In this document: positions 1 through 6,467 of the stretch, piece by piece
Numbering within the stretch: position 1 is the first letter of the stretch
Layout: every line of letters starts with the position of its first letter
Source of the DNA: Bacteroidota bacterium
Lineage (GTDB): Bacteria; Bacteroidota; Bacteroidia; Chitinophagales; Saprospiraceae
Reading direction: 5' to 3'
DNA: 12,978 bases
Assembly (NCBI GenBank): GCA_008501835.1
Contig: QQUB01000768.1
Location: 1 to 12,978, forward strand
Translations under genes and position numbers: made by a program
The notes under the pieces: model-generated
The model's input: the letters and a program-made list of their open reading frames with translations, nothing else
Databases searched by the model: none
What the model was told of the DNA's origin: nothing

Positions 1-2
1 AT

Positions 3-476
3 GTTTCCAAGGAAAAATTCCTTTTTCATTCCGAGAATTGTTCATTGAAAGATGCTGGCACGATCGAGGAACCTTATTTGGTTTATATCGAATTACAACC
101 CATCCCAAAGACAATGGTTGCCGTGGACACAAGTTCCCAAAAGGCAGTTATTCTTAAAAATGTTTTCTTCGAAACCGGATCAGCCAATCTTCAGGAACAG
201 TCAACCTCAGAACTCGACCGATTGGTCAACTTGCTTTCCGGAAATCCGGACCTAAAAATCCAGATCAACGGTCATACGGATAATATCGGCAGTGAAGAAG
301 ATAATCTGGAACTCTCAGAAGCGAGAGCAGAAACGGTTTATACTTACCTTATTGAAAAAGGTATTTCGGAAGAAAGGCTTCGATTCAAAGGATTTGGCGA
401 ATCTCAACCCATCTCTGACAACGAAAGTGAATCCGGGCGGAAGTTGAATCGTCGGACGGAATTTGTGGCCTGGTAA
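3..476 (+). CDS. OmpA-family protein, C-terminal part (5' end outside window)
   Basis: The last 157 residues of a larger protein. The frame is open with no stop back to the left edge, so the TTG at 45 is not a convincing start. After about 55 residues of linker, with a stretch reading EPYLVYIELQPIPK, comes a complete OmpA-like peptidoglycan-binding domain. Its hallmarks are FFETGSANL, GHTDNIGS, the LSEARAETV helix, RLRFKGFGESQPI and the terminal GRKLNRRTEF. This domain binds diaminopimelate in peptidoglycan and anchors an outer-membrane or periplasmic protein to the wall; the Asp of GHTDN and the Arg of NRRTEF are the usual ligand-contacting residues. In Bacteroidota the domain often terminates long proteins with beta-propeller or carboxypeptidase-regulatory-like repeats. 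The linker fits that architecture, but the upstream part is not visible. The domain is certain; the full architecture is inference. Confidence 0.93.
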   Translation, partial: VSKEKFLFHSENCSLKDAGTIEEPYLVYIELQPIPKTMVAVDTSSQKAVILKNVFFETGSANLQEQSTSELDRLVNLLSGNPDLKIQINGHTDNIGSEEDNLELSEARAETVYTYLIEKGISEERLRFKGFGESQPISDNESESGRKLNRRTEFVAW

Positions 477-482
477 GTGGAG

Positions 483-580
483 GAAGCGGAGAACGCAGAG
501 GGTCGTACCGCAGAGTTTCGCCAAGAAGCGCAGAGTACCGCGGAGAATTTGTTTCTTTGCGTAACTTTGTTACTCAGCTT
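483..580. repeat. GC-rich interspersed repeat, copy 1
   Basis: The segment repeats short units of the type CGCAGAG and CGCGGAGAA (for example TACCGCAGAG at 506-515, GAAGCGCAGAG at 525-535, CCGCGGAGAA at 538-547), then GCGTAACTTTG at 559-569. The same series of units, in the same order, recurs at 5031-5142, where it reads TACCGCTGAG, GAAGCGCTGAG and GCGTAACTTTG. This marks a dispersed family of non-coding repeats. Similar CGCAGAG/CGCGGAG strings are common between genes in Bacteroidota genomes. Function unknown. Confidence 0.7.
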
Positions 581-630
581 TTAGCCAAAAATGGGAATAT
601 AGTTGGTAAAGGAGCAATTTCCGTTATTCC

Positions 631-674
631 CCGGTGTCCTCTGTGCCTTCCCAGTGAACCCTGTGGTTAAAACC
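631..674. repeat. CTCTGYGCCTTC-type interspersed repeat fragment
   Basis: The segment reads CCTCTGTGCCTTCCC, then GTGAACCCTGTGGTTAAAA. CTCTGTGCCTTC here matches CTCTGCGCCTTC at 5128-5139 with one change, linking it to the same repeat family as the GC-rich copies. It lies about 50 bp beyond copy 1, so the two may be the ends of one degenerate element spanning 483-674. Confidence 0.5.
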
Positions 675-796
675 ATTTGCCAAATGATTATATTTATTTC
701 ATATTGATTCTGTCCTTATACTCTGATTATTTTTTTTAAACCTCCCCCCAAATAAACTGTTTCCATATTTAAAATCAGCCAACTACTCCAGCAAAT

Positions 797-1522
797 ATGA
801 AAGACATCCTTGACGACGACTTTATTGACAAGAACAACAATGAACTGCCATCTAAAGGGTTCGAAACCTACCGCATGTTCACCCATGAAAGCATCGCAAA
901 GGATTTCGTTACTATCCTTGATGCTAACAAGATTCCCTACAAACTCGAAAAAGGCGAATACCTTCTGGACGGCTCCATCATCGGAAACTCCATCCAGCCT
1001 AATATTGCCCTGAAAATACTGGCCAGTGATTTTTCCACAGTCAATCAGTTATTAGAAAAGGATATCGAAGCCAAAAAGGGAGAGTATTACGAAATACTGG
1101 ATGACTTTACCAAAGAAGAACTTTTTGATATTCTCACCAACCCTGATGAATGGAGTGCAGAAGCTATAGCCACAGCCAGGATCAGACTTCAGCAACAAGG
1201 CGAACCTGTCGATGACAATTATATCAAATACCTCAAAGAAAAAAGACTTGCAGAAATCCACAAGGGAAGAAACCCTCATATCGCCTGGCCAATCATTTAT
1301 TTGATCCTTGGTATGGTCGGTGGATTTTTGGTCCTGTTTCTCGCCATCATCCCTGCTATTGGCATGGGTTGGTATTACTGGCAAGGGAAAAGTGTGGATT
1401 TTGAAGGCACTCGATATTATACCTTCGAAGAACAGATCAGAACCTATGGCCTATTCATTTTCATAGCTGCCATTGGGTCCACTCTGATAGGATTTGTGTT
1501 TTGGACGTATTTGTGGAATTAA
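797..1522 (+). CDS. DUF2007-like protein with two C-terminal membrane helices
   Basis: A 241-residue protein with no signal peptide. Residues about 21-90 (GFETYRMFTHESIAKDFVTI, then NKIPYKLE) resemble the DUF2007 'putative prokaryotic signal-transducing' fold, a small ferredoxin-like domain with the pattern 'hydrophobic strand, A-x-x-F/V helix, L-x-x-x-x-I-P'. Residues 99-137 form a second motif, FTKEELFDILTNPDEWSAEA followed by ARIRLQQQG, which recurs in Bacteroidota membrane proteins as 'EEL..I..NP.EWS...A'. Two hydrophobic helices follow at about 163-189 and 217-239, so the N-terminal domain probably faces the cytoplasm. No ligand or partner is known. It stands alone, convergent with the DUF1501 gene. 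The ATG start has only a weak ribosome-binding site, as is usual in this phylum. The family assignment is by eye. Confidence 0.82.
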   Translation: MKDILDDDFIDKNNNELPSKGFETYRMFTHESIAKDFVTILDANKIPYKLEKGEYLLDGSIIGNSIQPNIALKILASDFSTVNQLLEKDIEAKKGEYYEILDDFTKEELFDILTNPDEWSAEAIATARIRLQQQGEPVDDNYIKYLKEKRLAEIHKGRNPHIAWPIIYLILGMVGGFLVLFLAIIPAIGMGWYYWQGKSVDFEGTRYYTFEEQIRTYGLFIFIAAIGSTLIGFVFWTYLWN

Positions 1523-1530
1523 ACAGGGGA

Positions 1531-1565
1531 AAGAAATACTATTTCTCTCAGAAATAGTATTTCTT
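1531..1565. terminator. Perfect 15-bp hairpin between convergent genes
   Basis: AAGAAATACTATTTC (1531-1545) and GAAATAGTATTTCTT (1551-1565) are exact reverse complements around the 5-nt loop TCTCA. The hairpin starts 8 bp after the stop codon at 1522 and lies between convergent genes, so it may end transcription from either side. The stem is AT-rich and no clear U-tract follows on either strand, so this is not a textbook intrinsic terminator. Confidence 0.6.
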
Positions 1566-1660
1566 ACAAAAACCAGAAATGGAGCTTAGAGACATCCCGA
1601 ATGAGAATATAATTCGAATGCACACGAAGAGTCGGGACCAGTAACTAGCAACCAGCACCC

Positions 1661-3283
1661 CTAAAACCCCGCCTTCATCTTCTGACTGAAGATCTGGCGC
1701 CCCGCCTGAACGCTCACCACATAAATTCCAGCTGCAATTCTCGCCTGACGAGACTGGAAAACATGCTGGTGAGTACCAAAGGTCTGATGACCTTCAAATA
1801 ATTTTTCTACCGGACGGCCAAGCACATCAAATATCCTAACCGTAACCGGCATGGCTTCCGGAAGGTCATAACTGATGATGACCTGCCCATGATCATAAGC
1901 CAGTTTCAATCCGATATTTTGTACCCCCGGATCATAAGTAGATACTGTGTTGCAATCCAGGCCGAGATCCTGACGTTCGAAATCTTCTCCTAGCACATCA
2001 TTAACAACATTTGGATCGAGACACAGCCAGTTTTCCAAAACAGTTGCATAAACGGATCGAAAATCAACATCATGTTGCAAGTTTCCTACAGGGTCTAGAT
2101 TCTCCATATCCGGATCTGCTCCAAGGATTCCGTTGCCGTTCAAGCCTTCGCCAAATAACATCATTGGTGCCGCAGCTCCGTGATCCGTTCCCTGGCTGGC
2201 ATTCTCTTCTATTCTTCTACCGAATTCAGAGAAAGTCATTCCCAAAACTCTCTTGGCATCATCAGTAGTCTCCAGATCCTGGAAGAAGGAATTGACCGCT
2301 TCAGAAACATCGTACAACAAATTGGCATGGTCATCGATCTGGTTGGCATGGGTATCAAACCCGTCAATATTTACCATGTACAGTTGTGTACCAAGACCAC
2401 CTTTTATGAGACGCGCCACAAGAGCCAGCTGATTGCCAAGGGAGGTAGTGTATTCCACACTATTAGTGGCATTATTATAGGCTTCGGCTACCGTTTCCGC
2501 ATAATTGAAAACACTATTTGCCACTGTCCTCAAATAAGTCAGTTGTTCCCCATAATAACATTCCGGCACATCCAGGGGATCATACAACTGGCCGGTCTGA
2601 GCAATTTCGTACAATTGATCCGGATTACTCACGATGAGTCCCATGTTGGTGAGATCACTGTTATTGAAAATAATATTCCCGGCGCCACCGATCTGAACAG
2701 CAGGGGGTGTCGTTGGAGGGTCGGTTACAAAATCAGGGAATTGTGTTTCCAGGAACCGCCCCATCCATCCACTGGTATCGTTTTCGTCCGCATCACTACC
2801 GGAGGACCAGATATCTGTCGAACGGAAATGAGAAAGATTCTGATCATCATACCCAACACTGTTTACGACCTTCATTTTCCCATCCTGCCAGAGATTATTC
2901 AGTGAATTCATCTGGGGATGCATCCCAAATTTATCATCCAGCATGATCACGTCATTTTGAGGAATCCTCAGTTGTGGACGATAAAACTGGTAGGTTCCAT
3001 AATCAAATACAGGAACGATCGTGTTCAGACCATCGTTTCCACCCTTAAGGCGAATAAGAACGAGTATTCTGTCACCTTCATTATTGAGCAATGCTTTTCC
3101 CAGTGGAGATTCCGCAAGTGCTGTAACGGGCATTTTACCCAACATCATGGACATACCACCCGCAATACCTACATTGCGGAGAAAGCTTCGGCGGCTCCAT
3201 CTGCTGTGATCACGGCTATGGGCTTTGCCGTGTTCGAGAGCGCTTCCGAAACGTATTTTATTTTTTGATTTCTTATGATTCAT
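1661..3283 (-). CDS. DUF1501 protein with Tat signal and T9SS type A sorting domain
   Basis: A 540-residue exported protein of the DUF1501 family, which belongs to the alkaline phosphatase/sulfatase-like superfamily. The N-terminus carries a twin-arginine motif, SRRSFLRN at residues 30-37, then a weakly hydrophobic stretch and a possible AxA cleavage site at ALA 55-57. Family landmarks follow in order: GGNDGLNTIVP (81-91), DDQNLSHFRSTDIW (146-159), NIDGFDTHANQ (305-315), FSEFGRR (351-357) and GTDHGAAAPMMLFG (365-378). The DTH and DHG motifs are where superfamily members bind metal. Residues about 455-540 are a T9SS type A sorting domain: IFDVLGRPVEKLFEG, then AAGIYVVSV and QKMKAGF. No other ATG precedes the RR motif, which fixes the start. 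It lies 31 bp downstream of the DUF1800 gene on the same strand, a pairing common across bacteria. The substrate is unknown. Confidence 0.95.
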   Translation of the reverse strand: MNHKKSKNKIRFGSALEHGKAHSRDHSRWSRRSFLRNVGIAGGMSMMLGKMPVTALAESPLGKALLNNEGDRILVLIRLKGGNDGLNTIVPVFDYGTYQFYRPQLRIPQNDVIMLDDKFGMHPQMNSLNNLWQDGKMKVVNSVGYDDQNLSHFRSTDIWSSGSDADENDTSGWMGRFLETQFPDFVTDPPTTPPAVQIGGAGNIIFNNSDLTNMGLIVSNPDQLYEIAQTGQLYDPLDVPECYYGEQLTYLRTVANSVFNYAETVAEAYNNATNSVEYTTSLGNQLALVARLIKGGLGTQLYMVNIDGFDTHANQIDDHANLLYDVSEAVNSFFQDLETTDDAKRVLGMTFSEFGRRIEENASQGTDHGAAAPMMLFGEGLNGNGILGADPDMENLDPVGNLQHDVDFRSVYATVLENWLCLDPNVVNDVLGEDFERQDLGLDCNTVSTYDPGVQNIGLKLAYDHGQVIISYDLPEAMPVTVRIFDVLGRPVEKLFEGHQTFGTHQHVFQSRQARIAAGIYVVSVQAGRQIFSQKMKAGF

Positions 3284-3314
3284 TTTATTTGAATTTTACG
3301 CCTTTGAAAAATGG

Positions 3315-4772
3315 TTATTGCAATTGAAATTCTGGTAAACGGGAAAGGTGCTGCAACAGCAAAGCTACCTGAGCAGGTGCTGTTTCCCAATTGAGGTTCC
3401 ATAACTCCAGATCATAATAATTCTGGGGAACCTCCCATTTAAAGACCTCCGTTGCCGTATCGTATGCATCAGGCGTATTAAGTCCGTTAGGTACCAGGTG
3501 ATCAATTATTTTCTGTGTAACAAAGGCGGGATCCGTTGCATCTCCGGCCAGGGTCCAGGCAAAATCTACGAGTGTCTGAGGTAATTCCTGGAACAATGTA
3601 CCAAGGACCAGATCGGCTGACTGCCATCTGCCTGTAAGGGTCGTTCCATTGATCCAGGTACGATTTCCGGGCCAGCCGGCAACATCTACAGGATTGAACA
3701 GCTCCTGACCAAGGCCATAGATCAGGTAGGCAGAAATTTCTAATAACCCATCATTGGTTTCAAAATTGCACGGCTTGAACATTCCGATGACAAAATCAGC
3801 AGGGTTCTTTACCAAAGTGCCAATGATATAATCATCAAAAAAGTGCTCGCTTTTGAACATCTGTCTGAACACTGGAGCCAATTCCCAGTTATTGTCACGG
3901 AAGGTTGCTGCCAACTCGGTCACGATCTCTTCGCTACCATCGGGATGGACAAAATTGCGGTAAAGCTTGTCGCAAATGAAAGTGGAAATTTCCATCTGGC
4001 GTTGCTCAAAAAGAATATTGATAACATCATCATATCCCCAGTTGCCTGTCTCACCAAAAATGGTCTTGTCATTAGTGTCATGAAGCAACGGCAGAAATTC
4101 AATATCGTCACAAAATTCAAAATATCCGTTCCAGCCAGTGAGGGCACGTGCGGTTTCTTCAATATCGGTCTGGGTGTAATTGTTATCCTGCCCCATTGTA
4201 AATAATTCGTACAATTCGCGGGCGTAATTCTCATTAGGACTAACATAAGAATTTTCTACTCCATTAAGGAAAACGAGCATTGCCGGGGTCAACCCAATTT
4301 CGCTGACAAACTCTTTGAAGTTCCCAAGAGCGTATTGTTGTAGTAATCTGTGATAACGGAACATGTGGGATGGGCAGATATAGGCCTCTGCACGGGTCAC
4401 GAAGTGGTTGTGCCAGAACAGGGACAGTTTTTCACGGAATCCTTTATCGTGCATATCTTTTACCCAGGCGATAACCCACTCCACGAATTGTTCGGATTGT
4501 TGTTCAAAAAAAGCTTCCTGGGTTCCGCCATAATCGGCAAAGGTCCAGTTGGCCCATTCAGGTTCATCGGTAAAAGGCATGGTGATCGCTTCATCGATGA
4601 GGGCGTCCACGAGATCTGTAGGTGATTGGGAGAGTGCTGCTTCTATCTGAGCTTGGTTCCCACCAAACCCGAGCCTCCGGTACAGGTGTTTGGCCCGGGT
4701 CTCATTCCAGGGGCGTTCGGCTGAAGGTACATATTCGTCAATAGTACCTGTAGCACAGTTGATTACTACCAT
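3315..4772 (-). CDS. DUF1800 family protein
   Basis: A 485-residue mostly helical protein with the full set of DUF1800 motifs: HLYRRLGFGG (29-38), SLFWHNHFVT (117-126), NENYARELYELFTMG (180-194), YTQTDIEETARALTGW (199-214), HDTNDKTIFGETGNWGYDDV (231-250), FVHPDG (275-280), and NPVDVAGWPGNRTWIN (360-375). The length is normal for the family. The biochemical function is not established. DUF1800 genes are regularly adjacent to DUF1501, as here, so the two products probably act together. No signal peptide is visible, and an in-frame TGA lies two codons upstream of the ATG (4776-4778 on the plus strand), which rules out an overlooked N-terminal extension. This gene is first in the two-gene unit; its promoter should lie just above 4772, but I found no clear -33/-7 pair. 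Confidence 0.95.
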   Translation of the reverse strand: MVVINCATGTIDEYVPSAERPWNETRAKHLYRRLGFGGNQAQIEAALSQSPTDLVDALIDEAITMPFTDEPEWANWTFADYGGTQEAFFEQQSEQFVEWVIAWVKDMHDKGFREKLSLFWHNHFVTRAEAYICPSHMFRYHRLLQQYALGNFKEFVSEIGLTPAMLVFLNGVENSYVSPNENYARELYELFTMGQDNNYTQTDIEETARALTGWNGYFEFCDDIEFLPLLHDTNDKTIFGETGNWGYDDVINILFEQRQMEISTFICDKLYRNFVHPDGSEEIVTELAATFRDNNWELAPVFRQMFKSEHFFDDYIIGTLVKNPADFVIGMFKPCNFETNDGLLEISAYLIYGLGQELFNPVDVAGWPGNRTWINGTTLTGRWQSADLVLGTLFQELPQTLVDFAWTLAGDATDPAFVTQKIIDHLVPNGLNTPDAYDTATEVFKWEVPQNYYDLELWNLNWETAPAQVALLLQHLSRLPEFQLQ

Positions 4773-5030
4773 AATTCAGGATTTTATGATGAAATTATTG
4801 TTGAATTCAAGTTGAATACACGGAATATCGAATATACCCTAAGGGGAAAGGCAATTTTTTTTGATCCTTTAAAATAAAGGTTCAGGAACACAAATGCCAC
4901 AGACCAGTAGATAATCTGTAGCATTTTAGGGGTTTTCTAACCTAGTATTTGGATAAAAATAGTTACAAATGAGTAAGTGGACAGAACTACTTTTAATCGA
5001 ATGTTTTCCTGAAACGAAACGATAGAGCTA

Positions 5031-5142
5031 TACCGCTGAGGGCCGCGAAGAAGCGCTGAGGGCCGCAGTTTTGTTTGTTTTTCTCCGCGAAACTCGGCGC
5101 TTCTCCGCGTAACTTTGCGTAACAGCTCTCTGCGCCTTCTTG
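5031..5142. repeat. GC-rich interspersed repeat, copy 2
   Basis: This copy shares with 506-580 the unit order TACCGC[A/T]GAG, GAAGCGC[A/T]GAG, CCGC, GCGTAACTTTG. Its right half, about 5081-5107 (TTCTCCGCGAAACTCGGCGC, then TTCTCCG), is roughly the reverse complement of its left half, so a transcript could form an imperfect long hairpin. It ends with CTCTGCGCCTTC, which also matches the fragment at 641-650. A non-coding dispersed element of unknown function. Confidence 0.7.
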
Positions 5143-5291
5143 ATTGAATAATGCAATTTGATAAAAACTAATTTTGTCCTCTTATTTGGTTTCAGGGGTT
5201 TCAAGTTGTTTCAGTTCCAACCGTACAGAAAACGAACCCCTACAAACAAAGTAATGGTTTCTAAATATTATTTAATTACATAAACAACAAG

Positions 5292-5402
5292 GATCGCTGA
5301 GCAATGAACAACGTAAATTGATCAGTGAGCCGGTTTTCCAGCCTAGAAAAAGCTCACCGATCGCGTTGCGCCTACCTGACGGCATAGGCAGGCTCAATGA
5401 TC
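5292..5402. repeat. Nested palindromic element with four GATCNNTGAGC boxes
   Basis: Four 11-bp boxes fit GATCNNTGAGC. Two are direct: GATCGCTGAGC (5292-5302) and GATCAGTGAGC (5320-5330). Two are inverted: GCTCACCGATC (5352-5362) and GCTCAATGATC (5392-5402). The inner pair forms a hairpin of 10 of 11 paired bases, extended by TTTTC (5334-5338) pairing with GAAAA (5346-5350) over a 7-nt loop. The outer pair could enclose it. Between boxes three and four lies a smaller palindrome, GCCTA (5370-5374) with TAGGC (5385-5389). The layout resembles REP-like dispersed palindromes and could also end the transcript of the 5448-6371 gene. Confidence 0.65.
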
Positions 5403-5447
5403 TTTAACCAAATTCATTTTTATCCCAATTATTAAGAATAATTGATT

Positions 5448-6371
5448 CTACTGTTTAAAATATTCCTTTTTGTAATACTGTCCCAACTCCTTTGTCAACA
5501 ATAATACTTCAGGTTTGTCCTTTCTTAACAGGACTTCCCACCCCTCAAAAGCTTCCCAGGCTTCATTGACAAAAACAGGTTCCCCATAAACCTCGATCAA
5601 CTTTTCCCGGAGTCTGGTTTCCTCACCTTTCCCTGTGAGTATCCAAACCATGTTGAGGTGATCATCCCCAAACCTGGCCTCAATCTTCCTGGGAAAACCA
5701 GCATATTCAATCCCGAAGCAGTTCAACTGAATCTGAGCATTTGGGTCAGAACCATCCAGTTGCTCCTCATTCATCAATGTACTTTTTGATTTCAGCAACG
5801 GACGAAGTTCATCAATATGAGCTCCCATTTTTATAAAATCAGGCACTTTAGCCGATTCATAGTAATCTTGCTCAACTTTGTTTTTTGTGTTCAAATGAGG
5901 ATTTTCCCAGGTAAACAAATTGGGATGAACCGATTCCGGGGTTAGCATCCATGCAATATCCTTCACAACATTTGCAAAAAGCAGATCAGAAAAATAAGCT
6001 TTATAATCAAGATAAACCATGGCAGTATCCTTCCGGTGATCTGTCAGGGCGTTAATTGCATTTCCTCTGGCCTCGATGTATGTCAATTGATCATCAGAGA
6101 AGGTAAATCCTACTTTTTTAATCGTCCCATGAGCGGTTTTCACATTCGTGCAAATCAGGTGGGTTTCCTTTTTTTCTGCAAGTGGAAACCGAGGCTTATC
6201 TACTGAAATGACCTCAACCGATTTGGCAATAGCTTTGATCCTGGGTTGGACTTCCTCCAAAGACTGGTAAAAGCGAATGTCATTGAAAATAGCTTCTACC
6301 TGGGCGGTAAGCAAGATTGGTAGAAAAGTGAAAAGAATGATAAAAATGTTTTTGTCAACAGGTGATTTCAT
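5448..6371 (-). CDS. Secreted protein of unknown function, internally duplicated
   Basis: A 307-residue protein I do not recognise. Residues 1-24 are a Sec signal peptide (KN, then IFIILFTFLPILLTAQ), with cleavage likely after AQ at residue 24. The mature part appears to contain two related halves. Residues about 34-104 (SLEEVQPRIK, PLAEKKETHLIC, KKVGFTFSDDQLTYIEARG) parallel residues about 183-248 (HIDELRPLLK, DGSDPNAQIQLNC, RKIEARFGDDHLNMVWILTG). Each half has a helix, a Cys-ending strand, then a 'K-x-x-x-x-F-x-D-D-x-L' strand pair. The second half continues into LREKLIEVYGEPVFVNEAWE and a GWEVLLRKD strand, typical of periplasmic domains that end in 'L..YG.P'. No lipobox or catalytic motif is seen. 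It lies 96 bp downstream of the DUF2339 gene on the same strand, so co-transcription is possible. Confidence 0.85.
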   Translation of the reverse strand: MKSPVDKNIFIILFTFLPILLTAQVEAIFNDIRFYQSLEEVQPRIKAIAKSVEVISVDKPRFPLAEKKETHLICTNVKTAHGTIKKVGFTFSDDQLTYIEARGNAINALTDHRKDTAMVYLDYKAYFSDLLFANVVKDIAWMLTPESVHPNLFTWENPHLNTKNKVEQDYYESAKVPDFIKMGAHIDELRPLLKSKSTLMNEEQLDGSDPNAQIQLNCFGIEYAGFPRKIEARFGDDHLNMVWILTGKGEETRLREKLIEVYGEPVFVNEAWEAFEGWEVLLRKDKPEVLLLTKELGQYYKKEYFKQ

Positions 6372-6467
6372 AACTCAAATTTTATGGATTTGTAATGTCC
6401 AAAAGACGAAAGCACCTTTGATATGTTTCAACGGCCATGTCACTAACCCCCTAAAATGTATTTCTGC

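Larger units (their letters stand above)
477..796. other. Intergenic gap with GC-rich interspersed repeats
   Basis: A 320-bp gap between two genes on the plus strand. The first hundred bases and positions 631-674 hold low-complexity GC-rich repeat units, listed separately. The remainder, about 675-796, is AT-rich and presumably carries the promoter of the next gene, but I see no good match to the Bacteroidota TTTG / TAnnTTTG consensus. No plausible small gene, RNA or terminator was seen. Confidence 0.6.
4773..5447. other. 675-bp intergenic region with two repeat elements
   Basis: This is the longest gene-free stretch in the window. It lies upstream of the DUF1800 gene and downstream of the secreted protein at 5448-6371; both are transcribed leftwards. 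It holds a GC-rich interspersed repeat (5031-5142) and a palindromic element (5292-5402), each listed separately. The rest is AT-rich. Only trivial open frames are present, such as an 18-codon one at 4969-5025. TAATTTTG at 5169-5176 matches a -7 element on the plus strand, but no gene follows it. Confidence 0.6.

Noticed and set aside
1..48. ATG at position 1 as a gene start
   Set aside because: That frame stops at 46-48. The OmpA frame (from base 3) is the one that continues, and it is open to the edge.
1595..1637. TCCCGA ... TCGGGA inverted pair
   Set aside because: Only 6 bp with a 31-bp spacer; not distinguishable from chance.
2180..2905. A 241-codon open frame on the plus strand
   Set aside because: It lies wholly antisense to the DUF1501 gene, whose family motifs are unmistakable, and its translation shows no domain, signal or low-complexity pattern of a real protein.
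3843..4205. A 120-codon open frame on the plus strand
   Set aside because: It is antisense to the DUF1800 gene and has no recognisable features.
4866..4880. Small hairpin CCTTT/AAAGG near the start of DUF1800
   Set aside because: A 5-bp AT-rich stem is expected by chance in this composition, and no U-tract follows on the strand of transcription.
4969..5025. An 18-codon open frame (MSKWTELLL...)
   Set aside because: Too short and without supporting signals; it ends next to a repeat element.
5169..5176. TAATTTTG as a promoter
   Set aside because: It matches the -7 consensus on the plus strand, but no gene or recognisable RNA lies downstream on that strand.
5194..5241. AGGGGTT ... AACCCCT inverted pair
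   Set aside because: Seven paired bases around a 34-base spacer with no neighbouring support; too weak to call a structure.
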